Assembly (NCBI GenBank): GCA_963931865.1
Contig: OZ007518.1
Coordinates: forward strand, 325,064 to 389,063
Reading direction: 5' to 3'
Source: Axinella damicornis
Taxonomy: Eukaryota > Porifera > Demospongiae > Axinellida > Axinellidae
DNA: 64,000 nt
Shown: positions 31,701-44,400 of the stretch, piece after piece
Numbering within the stretch: position 1 is the first letter of the stretch
How the letters are laid out: each line of letters starts with the position of its first letter
Translations under genes and position numbers: made by a program
Notes under the pieces: generated by a model
What the model saw: the letters and a program-made list of their open reading frames with translations, nothing else
What the model was told of the DNA's origin: nothing
Database searches by the model: none

Positions 31701-31861
31701 ATGTAGTCGTATGTGGCTACGTCGGGCGCCATGGCTGCCCTGTTCTTCTGCAGTCGCTTGGTATACCTGTCAAACACGTTCACCCCGCCCTGCGCAGCGG
31801 AGTACAAACGCTCGCAGCGCCTGCAAACCAGTACGCACGGCCTCAAACACCTGCCCAACAT
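28622..31861 (-). CDS. NDUFAF5: NDUFAF5, mitochondrial complex I assembly methyltransferase-fold protein
   Basis: Ten exons, all in phase: 31,861-31,691; 30,790-30,638; 30,526-30,420; 30,353-30,314; 30,249-30,139; 29,920-29,834; 29,491-29,431; 29,345-29,262; 28,909-28,827; 28,708-28,622. They give 327 residues (human protein about 345). The N-terminus is Arg-rich, fitting a mitochondrial presequence. Motifs in order: [15 protein letters not shown]; the S-adenosylmethionine loop [102 protein letters not shown]. In animals this protein hydroxylates an arginine of NDUFS7 during complex I assembly. The 3' exons were copied to 7,869-9,032. GTF2A1 ends 198 bp upstream on the same strand. Confidence 0.95.
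31090..31275. repeat. Short tandem repeat in NDUFAF5 intron 1
   Basis: About three imperfect copies of a unit containing GCAGCAAGCCTCCCGGCAGC and GGCAGCTCACAAA. It lies in the 900-bp first intron, which otherwise shows nothing. Confidence 0.65.
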
Positions 31862-32058
31862 CTCGATGTACGATCAAGATTGAAGTTCAAAGGTCCAAAG
31901 GTCAAATGTTCTGCCATACACATCCACATCTACGGTACGTACAGGGAGTTGAAACCCGGACACAAAAAAATTGATGATCATAAGAAAATGCAGTGAACAG
32001 TCAGCCTTCTGCATGGCAACTAGTGAAGCAGTTCAGCAGTGATGGTATGGTGGTCCAG

Positions 32059-35000
32059 CTACCACTCTGCCTCTCCCGTGGATTTGTTGAACACATAGTC
32101 GTGGCCGCCGATGTGCATTACACCGTCCTTGAGATGAAACTTCCAACGGTTCTTGACACGGAACACCTGTGAGCAGTGTGTGTGTGTGGAGGGTAAGCGT
32201 GTGCAAGTGCGTGAGAATGTTTGAGTGTCGGGGAGGTAGCATGCAAAGACAATCTGTAAAACACGATCGTAAGGTTTACGAAATACTCGTACGTGCGCCG
32301 TGTAAAATGTATTGGTAGTGCATGCTGAATTTTTGTAGCCAAAAATCTCTAGTACGAAGAGCGTGAGCAACTTGACTCTGGCGGTGGAGGTGTGCTGCCA
32401 CAAGCTGCAGGGCATGACGGAAGCCTTTACGGATACGCTGTATAGCCGTCCATAAACGAGCAGTTCAGTTTACCAAAAAGCGGTTGCTTTTTTCGAGCAA
32501 GACAGACAAGTACTATGCTATCAAAAAAAGCTCCAATTCGAGTTCCACAATTTTATATTTGGCTAGAAAATTCAGCATGCACTTTCAATGCACTCCGCGC
32601 GGTGCGCGCATGAGTATCCCGTAACCTTAAACATTAGACTGATCTGGCTAACGAAAAAGTTGTGTCACCTTTTCAAACTGACATACGATGGTATCCTCCG
32701 TGTCGAAGTGAGTACCCTCTCCATCACTGTCATCCTCGTCATCGTCTGAGTTCAGAGGTGATACACCATCACCCTGGGGGGGAGAGCGGAGAGAGGAGGG
32801 GAGAGGGAAGAGAGGAGGGGAGAGGACAGGAAGTGGGTAACGGTGGAGCCTGGGATTGAGCTAACTTCTTAAAGATATTACAGACCTCGTGAGCAGGCAA
32901 TTCCTCGTCCTGCAGAGGAAAAGAAGACCACTGAATGTTAACGCATCCAGACAGCATGGTGAGTACTGCTTACCTCTGAACTGTCATCTCCTTCCGATTC
33001 TTCACTACTGCTCCCTCCTCCCCCTCCTCCCTTCCCTCCTCCACCCGTGGCCCCATCCAACTGAACAATGGTTTCTCCCCTCCCTCTCTGCTGCCGATCC
33101 CTCTCATGCAGTCTTCCAAAACCTTTGTGTCTCTTGAAGATCACATCTCTGACATCCGTAACTTCCAAATCCGGAACAGAAACCTGGAGTTGTGAACGCT
33201 CGGTGATGGGAACGGAATTGGGGCCGGTACAGATGGAAAGTCTTTCCAATCCTGTTCTCTCTCTGTTCTCTTCCCCATCAGTTTCCAAGCGTCGCTCCGT
33301 TAAAGCACAGTAGGATTCTTGTCTGCTGTCCTTGCGACATTCTCCCGCTGCTGCACCAATCACAGGTGGGAGACCGTCAGTTTGTTCCAACTGGAGCCCA
33401 CTCTGGTCTGGCAGCGCCTGCTGAGGGTCTTGTTGCTGTTGTTGCTGCTTCTGTAGAGCTTGTTGCATCATGACAAAGGTCGGAAGAGGAACAAGCTGCA
33501 CCCCACCTTGAGAGGTCTTGGACACGGTGGGAGGGAGAGGTGGAGGAGGAAGGGGAGGAAGGAGGAAGTGAGGGAGGAGGAGGGAGGAGGAGCAGGGAGG
33601 AGAGGGGAGGGAGAGGATTGAGGGAGGAGAGGGAAGGGAGAGGAGGGAGGAGAGGGGAGGGAGAGGAGGAGGGAGGAGAGAGGAGGAGGGGAAGGAGGTG
33701 AAGGGAGATAGAGAGGGAGAGGAAAGAGAGGATACAGTCATGTTGATCTGTCAAGCAAACTAACTCAGTTACTCTGCCAACGTCACTCACGGGCACTGGG
33801 ACAAGTCCCTGCTGAAATGTTGCAAGCTGCCCAACAGTGGGGTTCATCAGATTCTGAAAGGTCAATCCACAGAGACGGTAACAGTTAGAGACAACAAGGA
33901 GAATGCCAGTTGGACATGTACTACATGTAAGTGCCTACATGAACTGGAACGAGGCTAACCTAGCCTCGTTCCCATGCGACCTGGGAACGAGGCTAACCTA
34001 GCCTTGTTCCCACGCGGCCTGGGAACAAGGCTAACCCAGATTACAACTGACCATGGGTAAGAAGGGTAGTCCAGTGGCTGGGGCTTGTACGACTGCTGCT
34101 GCTGCAGTCTGATTGGCTGGGGTAGTGGTTACCATGGTAACACCAGAAGGCATCCCGGCAATGCTTGAGATGAGGAGTGGTGGGGGGGTGGAGGCGGACG
34201 GGGCGGGGATGGGTCTCGGAAGGGCGTGGTGGATCACTGACCCTTGCTGGGCCTGAAGGACCGTCAATGGTGGCTTGACATGAGAAGACAAAAAGGCTAT
34301 ACTGGTAATAGTATTCATGGCTCCCACATTAGGCCTGGGAGTGAGCCGAGTACGTTCACTAACTATGCCACGATTATGATGTAGTCCGTAATGAATGTGT
34401 TCACGTTAGTACCTGAGGGGGACGGTCAGGGGTCAGAGGTGGCGGTGGTGGGTGTGTCGAATGGGGTAGCTGAGAGCGTGGTTTGGGTTCAGGTGGAGGG
34501 GGTAGGGTGTCTGGGGGTTTCGGACGCGCAAGCACGTTACTCATTTTCACCTTTGTCATCCATATCTGGGGAGGGGGATGGGTTACGGATAACACACAGA
34601 AATTCACTGACTGAGTTGAATTCGGACTTCTACAGGTACACAGTACATGAGACTGTCCAATGGCAGCAGAAACTCAATAGGTACCAGGCTGGCAATGTCC
34701 CGGGTACCAGGCTGGTAATGTCCCGGGTACCAGGCTGGTAATGTCCCGGGTACCAGGCTGGCAATGTCCCGGGTACCAGGCTGGCAATGTCCCGGGTACC
34801 AGGCTGGCAATGTCCCGGGTACCAGGCTGGCAATGTCCCGGGTACCAGGCTGGCAATGTCCCGGGTACCAGGCTGGTAATGTCCCGGGTACCAGGCTGGC
34901 AATGTCCCGGGTACCAGGCTGGCAATGTCCCGGGTACCAGGCTGGTAATGTCCCGGGTACCAGGCTGGTAATGTCCCGGGTACCAGGCTGGCAATGTCCC

Positions 35001-35506
35001 GGGTACCAGGCTGGCAATGTCCCGGGTACCAGGCTGGCAATGTCCCGGGTACCAGGCTGGTAATGTCCCGGGTACCAGGCTGGTAATGTCCCGGGTACCA
35101 GGCTGGTAATGTCCCGGGTACCAGGCTGGTAATGTCCCGGGTACCAGGCTGGTAATGTCCTGGGTATGAGGCTGGTAATGTCCTGGGTACGAGACTGGTA
35201 ATGTCCCAGGTGCCGGGCTGGTAATGTCCTGGGTATGAGGCTGGTAATGTCCTGGGTATGAGACTGGTAATGTCCCAGGTGCCGGGCTGGTAATGTCCTG
35301 GGTACCAGGCTGGTAATGTCCCGGGTACCAGGCTGGTAATGTCCTGGGTATGAGGCTAGGTCAGTTTCCGGATCAAATGTCTTCTGAAAATTTAACTCCC
35401 ATACCTGTTTCAGCTCCTCCAGAACTTGCTGGTCGACTCCGTCATTCAGGAACTCATCCTTCACATTCTTGATGACATCATCCACGACACCCTTGTACAG
35501 GGCGAT
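32059..35506 (-). CDS. GTF2A1: TFIIA large subunit (alpha/beta precursor); first exon not found
   Basis: General transcription factor subunit that stabilises TBP on promoters. Exons: 35,506 to about 35,365 (end uncertain); 34,565-34,413; 34,273-34,052; 33,853-33,791; 33,516-32,974; microexon 32,909-32,886; 32,773-32,669; 32,166-32,059. Joined exons are phase 0. The N-terminal helical-bundle region reads IALYKGVVDDVIKNVKDEFL then DGVDQQVLEELKQVW. The middle is Pro/Gln-rich. An acidic Ser-rich region with DDDEDDSDGEG precedes FDTEDTIVCQFEK, and the C-terminal beta-barrel ends RWKFHLKDGVMHIGG ... GEAEW, as in other TFIIA alpha/beta proteins. The expected first exon with the start Met lies upstream of 35,506 and is not recognised. 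A 23-bp minisatellite follows the first visible exon and hides its donor. Confidence 0.92.
32318..32586. mobile_element. MITE in a GTF2A1 intron
   Basis: The outer ends are inverted repeats of about 25 bp: AGTGCATGCTGAATTTT ... then TAGCCA at the left, and TGGCTA ... AAAATTCAGCATGCACT at the right (about 270 bp overall). No coding capacity. It lies in the 500-bp intron before the last GTF2A1 exon. No family was assigned and no empty site is available. Confidence 0.65.
33961..34033. mobile_element. Two fold-back elements in tandem
   Basis: Two hairpins of 35 bp (33,961-33,995 and 33,999-34,033), each TAGCCTCGTTCCC/TAGCCTTGTTCCC with its reverse complement, joined by AACC-type spacers. A partial copy precedes them at about 33,944. 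They lie in a GTF2A1 intron. Confidence 0.75.
34678..35350. repeat. 23-bp minisatellite inside GTF2A1
   Basis: About 29 copies of a unit containing GGTACCAGGCTGG and AATGTCCCG; the last third (about 35,150-35,350) is more diverged. The minus strand is stop-free across the whole array, so it extends the GTF2A1 exon frame for about 200 codons with a 23-residue period (SLVPGTLPAWYPGH). It is likely intronic, but a repeat-encoded exon cannot be excluded from the sequence alone. Confidence 0.88.
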
Positions 35507-35834
35507 CTGGGGGGGAGGGGGGGGGGGGGGGGGGGGGGGGAGAGGGGGTATTGTCAGTCAAACCTTATGCCCACGTACAGTTACATTGCAGTTGGACCTA
35601 CATAGCATGAGATACACTACATGTACAAAAATCAAGGAGACCTTCACTCTCAATCCATGGAGCACGATACAAACTAGCTACCAAATTTCCTCTCCGCTGC
35701 ACCGAATATGGTACACTACAAGAAGTGAGAAATTCCTTCATGTACAGCAAACAACTCAGCAAACAGGAATTTGGGCCAGGATAACATTCACAGGTGTACA
35801 TCAGGAACTCTTCATGTGGGCGGACAGTACCCTA

Positions 35835-36022
35835 TAGCCTCGTTCCCAGGCTCTCCCACGAGCGGACAAAATTGAGAGCGACAAAAAGCTGGGTGAGAAC
35901 GAGGCTAAGTACCGTATATCAACCTAATCGTGGCATACTTTCAATCCTGATTTGCAAGGTAAAGGAGTGTGAATATACTAGCCTCGTTCCCAGGCCCAAG
36001 ACGAGGCCTGGGAACGAGGCTA
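35835..36022. mobile_element. Two fold-back elements (35,835-35,907 and 35,979-36,022)
   Basis: Both begin TAGCCTCGTTCCCAGG and end GGGAACGAGGCTA or a close variant. The first is flanked by AGTACCCTAT and AGTACCGTAT, the second by GAATATAC and GTATATAC, consistent with diverged target duplications of about 8 bp. Confidence 0.75.
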
Positions 36023-36240
36023 GTATATACCCAAATGTCTTCTAGGGACAACTGGAAACCTTCAACAGTTTCAGTGCAAAGCGTGCAGCGTACATGACGT
36101 AAACTATGCTCCAAATAGGTTTGAGGTGTGTGTGTGTGTGTGTGTGGGGTGTGTGTGTGTGTGTGGGGTGTGTGTGTGTGTGTGTGTGGGGGGGGTGTGT
36201 GTGTGTGTGTGTGGGGTGTGTGTGTGTGTGGGGTGTGTGT

Positions 36241-36271
<31 letters not shown>

Positions 36272-37474
36272 GGGGGGGCATGCATGATTAACTGCTAATT
36301 GATGCAAACCAATGCAGTTTGCGTAGACTAAACAAGACGTGTTCCTAGTCTGACATGCTGTAGGGCAGTCGGGAAGTGCTCTCATAACTTGATGCTGGCA
36401 ACTCAATGGTTTCCCTTCAACCACCACAAATAGTACAACTTACGCACAACAAAAGTGCAATATAAATTATGCAAGCTGCTATAATTTCCGAGTGCACAAT
36501 CTAGAAATTATGGGGGCCCATATTAAACAGTATTTGATGTTTTTCATCCATTCTAGCGAATTTATTTCTTACGGCCGGGCTAAAGTCATCTACGCCCGGG
36601 GGCATTTTCTGCAGAGCGTACCATCACGCTAGGCACAGTACAGGCCATGAACTCGCCCACCGGGCCTCCATCTGCATGATCTGGAAGCTAGTGAGATGGG
36701 GCAGGAAGGCCTGTAGAAACGCTAAAAGCTGGTGTGTTCTGAAAGGATTTACCACGTTGTTAAAGCTGGTGTTATCACTGGTCATTCTCCGCCAGGTCGC
36801 TCGGCCTTCGTCTCTCTTGCGACACTGAGTCCTCCTTTTATAGCACCAGAGCTCCAGCAGCGGACCGCATTCCTCTCCAATTCCCTTAATTATCCGAAAC
36901 TGTTTCAAAATTACCAACATAATCTCATTCCCAGACCACGCATCCTTGTCTGGGAACGAGACTGATACCAACCCAGCGTCCTGCTATCTGTGAGACCGTA
37001 CTGTGACAGTGAACTGTGAGGTAACTGCATAGTGTAATCCTTTGTCAACCTCAAAAAGCAAGGCTTTACCTAAGCATTATGAGTTCTCAGCGGGTGACTG
37101 CAACGTAGAGTCTATGCACACACACATGCACACACACACATGCACCACCACAACACACATGCACCACCACACACATGCACGCACACACACATGCACGCAC
37201 ACACACATGCACGCACACACACATGCACCACCACACAACTGCACACACACACACACACATGCACCACACAACCGCACACACATGCACACACACACATGCG
37301 CCACACAACCGCACACACACATGCACGCACACACATGCACCACACAACCGCACACACACACACATGCACGCACACACATGCACACACCTCACACACACAC
37401 ACACCTTTCAGCACAAGTAGTGTGTTGGTTGGGCCTACGAACAGTGCCGTCCAGATACATCCATATCACCCAAG
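36023..37474. other. Intergenic: GT repeat, fold-back element, CA repeat, one unassigned open frame
   Basis: A (GT)n/G-run tract lies at about 36,126-36,278 and a fold-back element at 36,920-36,965, flanked by TACCAACA/TACCAACC. A long (CA)n tract with TGCAC interruptions spans about 37,115-37,410. A minus-strand open frame of 115 codons (36,971-36,624; contains HQLLAFLQAFLPHL) is unidentified and may be chance. Confidence 0.5.
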
Positions 37475-37732
37475 ATGGCCGGGAAGCCACCTCAGCCTCC
37501 TGAGGTGATGCAAAGGGTCACAGAGTCTGATCTCAAGTGGCTGGCCTTGCGGCGCTACCGGAGGAAGAACGCCATCTTGGGTCTCAGCATCCTGGCCGGG
37601 GTCCTGGGGATATACAGTTACTCCATGTGGGCAGTGAAGCAAGAAGACTTCTTGGACGAAGAGTTTAGCAAACCCGGACCGTCCTCGCCTAGCAACAGAA
37701 CCACACAAACTAGTCGTGGTGGTACCAGCTGA
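37475..37732 (+). CDS. COA3: Cytochrome c oxidase assembly factor 3 homologue
   Basis: Single exon of 85 codons. One transmembrane segment (about residues 33-52, NAILGLSILAGVLGIYSYSM) is preceded by basic residues (RRYRRK) and followed by QEDFLDEEF, matching the COA3/CCDC56 family (family pattern: RR-basic, GLGI-type membrane helix, QERFLDE). Family members sit in the mitochondrial inner membrane and promote translation and early assembly of COX1. The length is slightly below the human protein (106). The start chosen is the first ATG with a good context (AAGATGGCC). Confidence 0.85.
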   Translation: MAGKPPQPPEVMQRVTESDLKWLALRRYRRKNAILGLSILAGVLGIYSYSMWAVKQEDFLDEEFSKPGPSSPSNRTTQTSRGGTS

Positions 37733-37905
37733 TACAATTTTTGCAGCTACTCTGTAAACATGACTTTAGTTTAGAGAGGATCTTGGAGGATGGGCACATT
37801 GGGGCGGGTAAAAGTAAACTGAAGTTTCTTTTAGCCCCTCCCCCTCTTGAATTACCATCAAGATTGGATCGGGGAGGTAAAGCCACCTACCTACTAGTCT
37901 GCAGC

Positions 37906-38003
37906 TGGTTCCCAGACCTAACCCACGAGTTGGGTCTGGGAACCAAACTACCTAGCTAGTCTCGGAACCAGACCCTTTGCACAAGGGTCTGGTTCCAAGA
38001 CTC
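37906..38003. mobile_element. Two fold-back elements downstream of COA3
   Basis: Hairpins at about 37,906-37,947 (TGGTTCCCAGACC ... GGTCTGGGAACCA) and 37,958-38,003 (TAGTCTCGGAACCAGACCC ... GGGTCTGGTTCCAAGACT). They are variants of the TAGNCTCG fold-back family. The remaining 38,004-38,498 holds no gene. Confidence 0.65.
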
Positions 38004-38498
38004 ACGTGCACAAACATGATTGTGCTAGATCCCATTTGTCTGTCTTCCTAGTGATGACCATATACTGTGAGTGATGGGATCATGGGAAGTTGGGTGGGCC
38101 CTGTGAACAAGGTTACTTGGGAGGAAAGCTGGGCAAGAGCCACCAGGCCATAATACACATTGCCAGCCGATCACTGCAGTTTTGGGGGAGTGGTCACTGC
38201 CCAATGATGTGATACATAACATTGTACATCACTCTTCGGCTTGATCCACACAGTACAGATCGCCCAAGTGGAGTGTCCATGTGAGTGGTGAAGACTACCG
38301 ACCTCGAACAGTAACATGCACATCCTCATCAGTGACAAAATCAATCAAAAATGTTCTCGCCATTGCGCTACAAAACATGAAATAATAAGAAGCAATAAGA
38401 GTGTACATTAATGTAGGGTGGGGTATACAGTAGAGTGTTTCAGAAGAAAACCAACAAAAATGGAGTCTGCAAGCTATGCAAACAAAATTCTACAGGTG

Positions 38499-41400
38499 CT
38501 AGTATCGTCCGTAGTAGCCTCCTCCCCTAGGGGGGTACTGGGACGGGGGAGGGGGTCCGTAGCCGTACTGCCGGCCACCGTAGGGGTTCCTGGGCCTGTA
38601 GCCTCCCCTGGGATGAGGGTGGCCGTACATGGGAGGAGGGGGAGGTGGAGGTGGCGGGGGAGGGCCATAGGGAGGGTACGAAGGCCTGCCATAGCCGTAC
38701 GGGCTGTAGTAGGGCCTGCAGAGAGAACAGCTGCAATCACACTCCAGTTGAATGCCTGACCAGATACAGCTCACTTAATAATGCACTCCAAATAAGGGCA
38801 TACTCAAGGTTGCTATGGTTGACTACGATGGTCTCCTTGCCGTGGCTAGACCAGCTCTTGCTTGCAACTACTTGTGCTGTGTACCTGCATGTGCTATACA
38901 CATGCAACTCGCAAACTTCATGCTCGACAACGTGCTACATGATGCTAACCTGTACGGTGAGTATGGCCTGCTCAGTGGGGGACCATACCGCCCGCCTCTC
39001 CCTCCCCCCCCACCCTCATAGCGGCCACGCTTGCTGCTGGGATAGGATGGAAGGCCAAGTGCATCGTCACGGTATTGCCGGACGATCTTCTCGGCCGCTG
39101 GTCCATAGATCTCGGAATAGATTACCTCTTCAAACCCCGCGCCCGCTCTGGGGATGTGGAAGTTGGCTGCAGTGGGGAGGAAGAACAGCTGCTCATTCCT
39201 GATGCTCTGACACACACACACACACATTGCTGGCTTGATGGACAAGAACTGTTTTAGGACATATACAGTGAAACCACTCAGGCATGAATTCCAATTAGCG
39301 CACACCAGTTTCATTCCGTATGCATATGGACAGAAAGAGGCAAGATTGAGCCTATAGGTTTTGAAGCACTTGAAGTGCATGTATAGAACTCCAGGAATTG
39401 ATATTTCAACCAGCGTATCTGTATGGTCCAGTTGGTCTGCCAGAAAGGCAGTGTGAAGCTGAAAGTATGACAACTATACACTCAATCTTTGGGAGGCACA
39501 GGTTTAAAGTGGTGGATTGGCGAATTATGCAGGCATTACTTTGACGTGTTTTGTTATACACCACAGCATCTGTCCATGCCCAAGAGGCTGCAGACCACTC
39601 ATGCTTGATGTGAGAATGGCCACTCGAGATGACGACATGCCAGAGGGTGTGGTGTGCACAACCCCACAGTCACTCTTCACAATCGCAATCCAGGGGGGGG
39701 GACTTCACCAGCAGACGTACTACAGGCAGAGGCTGAGCATAATTCGCCAATGGTCAGATGATGATAGTTTGTGATAAACGGACCTGGACCATACATATAA
39801 CTGTGTTTGCTTCCAGGATTGCACGGAATCATGGAATTGGAAAGGGGCTTGACCACACTCGACAACATTCCTGGGTGTGCTGACTCAGCAGTCTTGATTT
39901 TGTGTTCATCCATTGCCAATATTATAGTAAATACTGATTACAGACGCTGCTACTACTGCTTCCCAGGACTCGCCACTGGTAGCTCATGGGCAAGGACTCA
40001 CTGAGCCATCACTATTGTTTATACAACATAGTCAGGACAGCACACCCAGGACAAACTGGGAAGTGCGACCAGGTCCCTTTCGGATCCTCGTAGGGCTGGG
40101 TATGAGGTTAGACCACACAGAATACTGCCGCGGCAATTCCCACTGTAGAGACTCTCCTGATAAACAGGTAATATTATACATATCGCTCTACATGCATTCG
40201 TAGGCTATTAATAACCGCTACTATTTATAGGCTATTACATAACCACTGCTATTTATAGGCTGCAACCAGACAATGTCGATTATCAGTACGTTCACCTCAC
40301 AGGCCATAATTACCAGTAACTAGCAAATTAGGGCTTTCGCATCTTGTCTACGTCATTCTGGTCGGTTGAATCTTGAGGACGGTACACTCCGCGAGTGTTG
40401 CACTGACAACAAGCACGCTTCATCAATCGCTTCACAACTGCAAGACTTGGATCTCTCCCTGAACACACACACACTCACCCCACAACACAGTGAGGATGCT
40501 TTACCAAGTATGCCCCATGACACACACTTGATCATAGTACGCTACTGATAACCGACATTGGTACGCTACTGATAACCGACATTGATCTGGCAGCCATTTT
40601 CAATGCTCAGCTCTATGCAAAAACTTTTAGCAGCCATGTGCGGCCTGAAGAAGTCCTACAACACCATTGAGTGGCTTTGGCCAATGATACCACCACCGCT
40701 TTGCTCACAGGTTACCAGCACATAAGTATGGGACAGTACTCAGTCAGGAGTAGCTGGGGGTGTGGCCTACCGCACTCCATTGTCCAGCAGTTGGTCGTCC
40801 AAGAGTTGATGGACCACTGTCACACACACCTCCGGGGGAGGGGAGGGGTCCGAGGAGAGGAGAAGAGAGGGGGGAGGTGGGGAGGAAACACTACACTACC
40901 TACTAATACTGAAGGCAAGCTCGCAGTCAGTAAGAGGCCTCACGAGTCAGATAAGACGTCCAAATTCTCCACCAGCAGAGATATGCAATCCATTCAAGCT
41001 CTCAGTGTTGCAAGCACAGTGATTTCATTATGTCCCCATACACCAACATACACAATGCTGTACGCTTTGGTTCAGAGGAGCCAGACGTGTATCCTATTTA
41101 AAGCACACCTTGACCATGCTTGGTACTCAGTTATATGCATTACAGAGAGGTATGCTGGGTAGGTAGGTATGCTAGTGGTAGAGGGTGGCACAGAGCTCTA
41201 CTGGGTAGGTAGGTATGCTAGTGGTAGAGGGCAGCACAGATATCTGCTTTGTGGAGAAAGAGCATGTAAGGGAGCATGCACTATACACACACACAAAATA
41301 AATATAGCCATCTTCTTGCCATCGGGAACGAGCGAAGCGCAACTTGAACTCATTTAGATATTATAAATCACTCCACAGGCTGTCCCTACTCATTCAACCA

Positions 41401-44400
41401 CAAACGAGATTGTAAATCATCTGACAATCATCTGTCGCCTGTTCTAGACACTCGGGAAGCGGACACATTATGTTCCACTGAACGGATGAGAGTACAAGCT
41501 AGTCCGAATCAGTCACAAGTATCAATCGCCATGCTGTTACTGATCTCTCTCTCTCAGTTATTGAATCAGATGCATGAGACTGCAGCACATCACCCTCCCT
41601 CTCCCATAACGGCTGTCACAGAACATGTGTTACAGACCCCAGAAGCTGCTGCGTACGTATGCTAGTACATTCACTTCAGCATTAACACGACTCCATGGAG
41701 TCTCTCATCTTCAAGCTCACTTGAGCGGTTGGTTTGTATTTGGGTACACACAGTGGAACCTCTCGTTAGCGGCCATCGCTTCCATGGACATAAGTTACTG
41801 AACACAATGTGATGCGCACGCGGTATCGCAGCGTCGGGGCAGTCCCTTCCCGGAATGGCACTGGATCGCATCTCTTGCGATCAATATGTAAGTATAGTTG
41901 TAGCTAGTCAAAACTTGAAAGGAGCCACACTAGACAATTAGCAAGAGGGCAACATGGCCAAATAGTCCGACCAAGCTGGTATACACAAAACGGAGTTACA
42001 GTCAAGAAGCCAATCACTAAGAGGCTTTCGTAGCAACCTTTGACCTTCGTGGGGAGCCTGCAAAATAGTAGAAGACAGTGTTTAGAGACGGCTTTGTCAG
42101 TGGCAGGTCACACACACCCGATCTCTAACACACCATTCACGCTCCTTTGAGCCTGGGAGTGTTCCAGTGTGCTCAACAGTTTAGCTCTCTTCCCTATAGC
42201 CATCCTCCACGAAGAGTTTAAGCCTGCAAGGAAACTCAAACCTCTGATTATGACATCACTTCAGGAAGCTTAAAACGTGGTTTTGTACTACTCCACAGAG
42301 AGGACAGCTTTCCAGACTCACAGACTGTAGAGATTTGCTCGATAGGGCATTGTTCCCTGATAACCCACTGATGGATTCGCCAACTGGTCAAATCGTACTG
42401 TGCTCAAGTTGGACCACCTCACCAACTCCCACTGCTAGCCAGAACTGTGGAACATGCCGTCATGACAATGAGATTCCAGATGCGTTTCACCCATCCTTGT
42501 CCCACCTAAGGGTGGTAGAGCCTCTCTTCTGGTACCTTCTCTCTCGATGCGGTGCAAAGAATGTGTCGAAACTACAACCATGACACACTGTACACAGGCT
42601 CTACCAGGAACACCACACACCTCCCGGAACTCGAAACAGACGCTCCTGAAATATAGCCACCACCATATTATGGACAACTGTACCACTATGTAACCGGACG
42701 GTCTTAAGTACAGACACCGCCATTTCTGGACAAGTGTCCCAACAGTGTCTGCATCAGAGAGGTTCCACTGTGCATACATAGCGTATATAGTGCATATAGC
42801 AGGAAGCTTCATTGGGGGAGACGTGCAATGATCAGTCGTCTCCTGTTAAAACTTCAGGAGTGAAAATTCAACCGTATGACTCCTGGCAAATGCTGCAACA
42901 TCACTACAGGCAAGTAGTCTTGTTTCCAGGCTGTCCTCCGAGGAGGAGGGAGGAGGAGACTACAGGCACAATATTTCTCGGGTAATCACAATCCAAGCTT
43001 CACGCAAGGGCCCTAACACAATCCAAGCTTCAAGCAGGGGCCTAACAGTCTTCCTAAGCACAATCATGACTCAACTGTATCCACACACGAATGAGCTTCC
43101 AGCACATTCTCCTATCGCTAGTTTAGATAACGACGCAGGCTACAGCAGAACACAAGTGCTGCAGTCTTGCTGGTCCCCATACAGCACCGACTATGAGTCA
43201 TCAGTGGCACACTTCCCACTTTCGCAAAACATACAAGACTTCGAGAAAACGCTTGTGCTGAAATTCTCCTGCTATACGATATTTATATACCGTCTGTTCA
43301 TCTTAATTAGGTACTTAAGCTGAAGTGAATGTAGACACCTAGATGGGGTCGTCAACTGGTACAATAAACCGAATCTTCCCACCCCACCCAAAGCTTCTCC
43401 AGTCCTCAACGGACGTTGAGATCCTCCGAACATCACTCGACACGCCCTCACAACTCACCCTTCATAGCATTGATGGCATCATCTGGGACGGGGAACCCCA
43501 TCTCCTCGGTCCTCCGCGACGTCCTCTTTCTCAGCTCGTGGTGAGGGGGGATGACCACAATCGCCTTGGCAACGAACCCTTCAAAGTATTTCAACTTGCG
43601 ACGCTGTGCGGATGCATACACATTGGTCTGTAGGGAGGGGGGAGGGAGGAGGGAGGAGGGAGGGGGGGGGGGAGGGGAGGGAGGGGGGGGGGGGAGGGGA
43701 GGGAGGGGGGGAGGGAGGGGGGGGGGGGGGGGGGGGGGGTAGGCGGACAGCATATCATCCTCGGTTAGCCTATTTTGAACTACGGTTCCACCCTAGCCTG
43801 TTGCCCAACCTGCAATCAGGAGGGTCAGGTTCCGAGGCTAGGCCAGGAAAGGGCACAGTATGAAGTCCCCATCACATAAACCATCCAATAGGTGCACTGT
43901 GCTAGTGTGCGTACATGCACTACCTGCAGCTGGTCAGGTGCACTGTGCTAATGTGCGTACCTGGTCAATGATGTAATTTCTGGGGTTCTTGGACGCCAGG
44001 ACAAACATCCTGTTCAGTACGTCGGTGGCTTGCTTGATGAGCTGCTCCCACCGGCCATGATAGTTGTACTTCCTCGTCAGGCCAGACACCTGTGAGGGGT
44101 ATGTTGTGTGAGGGTGAGGGGTGCATTGTGTGAGGGTGAGGGGTGCATTGTGTGAGGTGTGCATTGTGTGTATTGTGTGAGGGTGTGATACGTGTGCATT
44201 GCGACGGTGAGGGGTGCATTGTGTGGTGTGCATTGTGTGTTGTGCAAGTGTGTCAATAAGTTTGAGGTGCATGCGTAATCATGCACCAACAAGACGGACC
44301 TTCATTTTGTCCATGATGAGGTTGGTCCCCAGGATAGTGTACTGCTTCTCTGGGTTCTGCCGGCAGTGCTTCTCCGCCCACGTGGTCTTACCAGCCGCCG

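Noticed and set aside
33377..33865. Pro/Ser-rich minus-strand frames of 162 and 267 codons in GTF2A1
   Set aside because: They run through a CCTCC intron tract. Only the portion 32,974-33,516 is exon by splice sites and phase.
36624..36971. 115-codon minus-strand open frame as a gene or the missing first GTF2A1 exon
   Set aside because: It has no TFIIA N-terminal motif, no fitting donor and no recognisable domain; kept only as an unassigned frame.
37042..37508. His/Thr-rich and Cys/Val-rich open frames on both strands
   Set aside because: Translations of a (CA)n microsatellite upstream of COA3.
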